Source of the DNA: Planctomycetaceae bacterium
GTDB lineage: Bacteria; Planctomycetota; Planctomycetia; Pirellulales; Thermoguttaceae
DNA length: 7,551 nt
Assembly (NCBI GenBank): GCA_031261125.1
Contig: JAISJZ010000023.1
Location: 1-7,551 of the forward strand
Direction of reading: 5' to 3'
The notes beneath the pieces are model-generated. The model was not told the origin of the DNA. It did no database searches and saw only the letters and a list, made by a program, of their open reading frames with translations. The position numbers were made by a program, and so were the translations under genes. Shown here piece after piece: positions 6,484-7,551 of this stretch (position 1 is its first letter; the number at the start of each line of letters is the position of its first letter).

Positions 6484-6488
6484 AAAAT

Positions 6489-7298
6489 ATGAAGTACATT
6501 GCACGTTACGGAGCGATGAGGTTTCTGGGAGTGTTTTCATTTCCCGACCATACGCTGCTCCGGCACGGAAACCGGGTCATTCTCAAAACGAACCGCGGAC
6601 AAGAAGCGGGAACCGTTCTGTGCGACGCTTCGCCGCAAGCACTCGAACGGATAAGAACCGAAACGTCCGAAGACCGGATTTTGCGGCAAATGACTGCCGA
6701 GGACGAGACGGAATACAAACGAATGCAGGAAGGCGAAAAAGAGGAATTCGTCCGCTGCCGGAATATCATTCAAGAGATGAATCTGCCGATGGACTTGGTG
6801 CGGGTCGAACACATCTTCGGCGGCGAACGGGTTATTGTCTATTACACCGCGGAAGGGCGCGTTGATTTCCGGGAACTTGTCAAGATGCTTGCCGGTGAAT
6901 TTCAGACCCGGATAGAAATGCGGCAAATCGGAGTGCGGGATGAAACGAAGTTGCTGGCGGACTTCGGCGACTGCGGCAAAGAGGTTTGCTGCAACTGGTA
7001 TCTGACGGAAATGCTGCCGGTATCAATGAAGATGGCGAAGTTGCAGAAGGCAACGCTTGACCCGGTGAAGATTTCAGGACGCTGCGGACGGTTGAAATGC
7101 TGTTTGCGGTACGAGTATGACCACTATGTGGAGGCGCAGAAGGATTTGCCGGTTGTCGGCTGCCGGGTGAAAACGGATGAAGGCGAAGGCGAAGTCATTG
7201 GACAGGAAATTCTTGCGGGCAAGGTTCTTGTTGAAATCGGCGGCGAACGCGGAAAGAAACTGCTTGACCACGCAACGGTAACGATTTTGCCGGATTAA
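6489..7298 (+). CDS. PSP1-domain protein, RicT (YaaT)-like
   Basis: This is a cytoplasmic protein of the PSP1 family, 269 residues, a normal length. The N-terminus (KYIARYGAM, then GNRVILKTNRGQEAGTVL at 27-44) is a typical PSP1 opening. The core carries two Cys groups, C162 with C167-C168 (CGKEVCC) and C199 with C204-C205 (CGRLKCC), separated by PVSMKMAK and PVKISG, which are strongly conserved in the family. An isolated Cys lies at 225. In Bacillus subtilis RicT acts with RicA and RicF, binds iron-sulfur clusters and steers RNase Y-dependent RNA processing and development. No RicA or RicF gene is seen here, so the partners and exact role in this organism are unknown. The ATG lies five bases after scpA and has no visible Shine-Dalgarno sequence. 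A short C-terminal beta-rich tail (about 222-269) ends the protein. Confidence 0.9.
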   Translation: MKYIARYGAMRFLGVFSFPDHTLLRHGNRVILKTNRGQEAGTVLCDASPQALERIRTETSEDRILRQMTAEDETEYKRMQEGEKEEFVRCRNIIQEMNLPMDLVRVEHIFGGERVIVYYTAEGRVDFRELVKMLAGEFQTRIEMRQIGVRDETKLLADFGDCGKEVCCNWYLTEMLPVSMKMAKLQKATLDPVKISGRCGRLKCCLRYEYDHYVEAQKDLPVVGCRVKTDEGEGEVIGQEILAGKVLVEIGGERGKKLLDHATVTILPD

Positions 7299-7339
7299 AT
7301 GCTCTTGATTCAAACGGGAGTATTTCTTACTGTTATCCC

Positions 7340-7551
7340 GTGGACGTTCCAAAACCTTCAAAATACTGCTCCGTTTCTCAACGGGAATTTCAACTCGGCG
7401 AACCGTTTTTCTCGGTACTCATCGAAGAGAATCGTGTTTGGCGGCGGACGGACTGCGCTGCCGGACATTGGAATCCGCCGCTGGCAACGCTGCCGGAAAA
7501 TTGGTACGGATGGTGGCAAACAAAACAACCGCCCGTTACCGAAAAGAAACT
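7340..7551 (+). CDS. Unrecognised conserved-looking protein, N-terminal part
   Basis: A reading frame open to the right edge begins at GTG 7340, 41 bases after the PSP1 stop, and shows 70 residues. Visible features are KYCSVSQREFQLGEPFFSVL at about 8-27, then a paired Trp/Arg stretch (VWRRTDCAAGHW) and a late WYGWW. The pattern of a Cys near the start, then GEPFFSVL, a charged turn and a GWW motif resembles short planctomycete proteins of unknown function that I recall only loosely. The two Cys (10 and 39) could bind metal, but no full CxxC pair is visible. The start is uncertain: there is no ATG in this frame, and the frame stays open upstream. A competing frame beginning with ATG at 7299 is also open but looks less like protein. 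It may belong to the upstream operon. Confidence 0.55.
   Translation, partial: MDVPKPSKYCSVSQREFQLGEPFFSVLIEENRVWRRTDCAAGHWNPPLATLPENWYGWWQTKQPPVTEKK

Noticed and set aside
7299..7551. ATG directly after the PSP1 stop, with a frame open to the edge
   Set aside because: Its translation is basic and featureless, while the frame from 7340 gives a protein-like pattern of Trp, Cys and GEP motifs. Not fully excluded.
1..7551. CRISPR array, insertion sequence, tRNA or phage remnant
   Set aside because: No regular spaced repeats, transposase frames, terminal inverted repeats or tRNA-like cloverleaf were seen on either strand by eye.

Overview
The window looks like chromosomal DNA from a motile member of the Planctomycetota, possibly a Pirellulales-type lineage. 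This rests on protein flavour, not on a marker gene. The flagellin is long with a planctomycete-style C-terminal half, MraZ is of an elongated type standing alone, a kleisin gene is directly followed by a PSP1/RicT gene, and the last partial protein resembles a short Trp/Cys-bearing family I associate with planctomycetes. No gene has a strong Shine-Dalgarno sequence. Base composition is fairly even for the phylum. No mobile element, CRISPR array, tRNA, rRNA or phage gene was seen; this is housekeeping and motility DNA.

Layout: (1) 1-1638, minus strand: a UvrD/PcrA-type superfamily 1 DNA helicase, cut by the left edge before its last motifs. (2) 1639-1859: a divergent control region holding a perfect TATAAT next to the helicase start, a 36-bp AT-rich palindrome, and two TGGG-N7-CCCA palindromes 41 bp apart just before mraZ. 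(3) 1860-2345, plus strand: the transcription factor MraZ, alone and without its usual division/cell-wall neighbours. (4) 2346-2503: a convergent intergenic region with weak terminator-like hairpins. (5) 2504-4795, minus strand: a 763-residue flagellin with a candidate sigma-28 promoter. (6) 4796-4884: the short divergent region shared with the next operon. (7) 4885-7298, plus strand: three tightly packed genes, namely a membrane-anchored coiled-coil protein resembling the flagellar factor SwrB, the kleisin ScpA, and a PSP1-domain RicT-like protein with Cys clusters. (8) 7340-7551: the start of an unrecognised conserved-looking protein cut by the right edge.

How they may work together: the flagellin and the SwrB-like gene are divergent neighbours, which links filament production with a possible membrane factor for the flagellar export apparatus. 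The same operon carries ScpA, the bridge of the SMC chromosome-organising complex, and a PSP1 protein whose Bacillus relative acts in RNA processing and developmental control. MraZ may control its own gene through the two palindromes. The most interesting signals are the phased MraZ-like operator set, the SwrB-like architecture beside flagellin, the sigma-28-like and TATAAT boxes placed so close to start codons that leaders would be absent or tiny, and a two-unit internal duplication with four cysteines in the flagellin.
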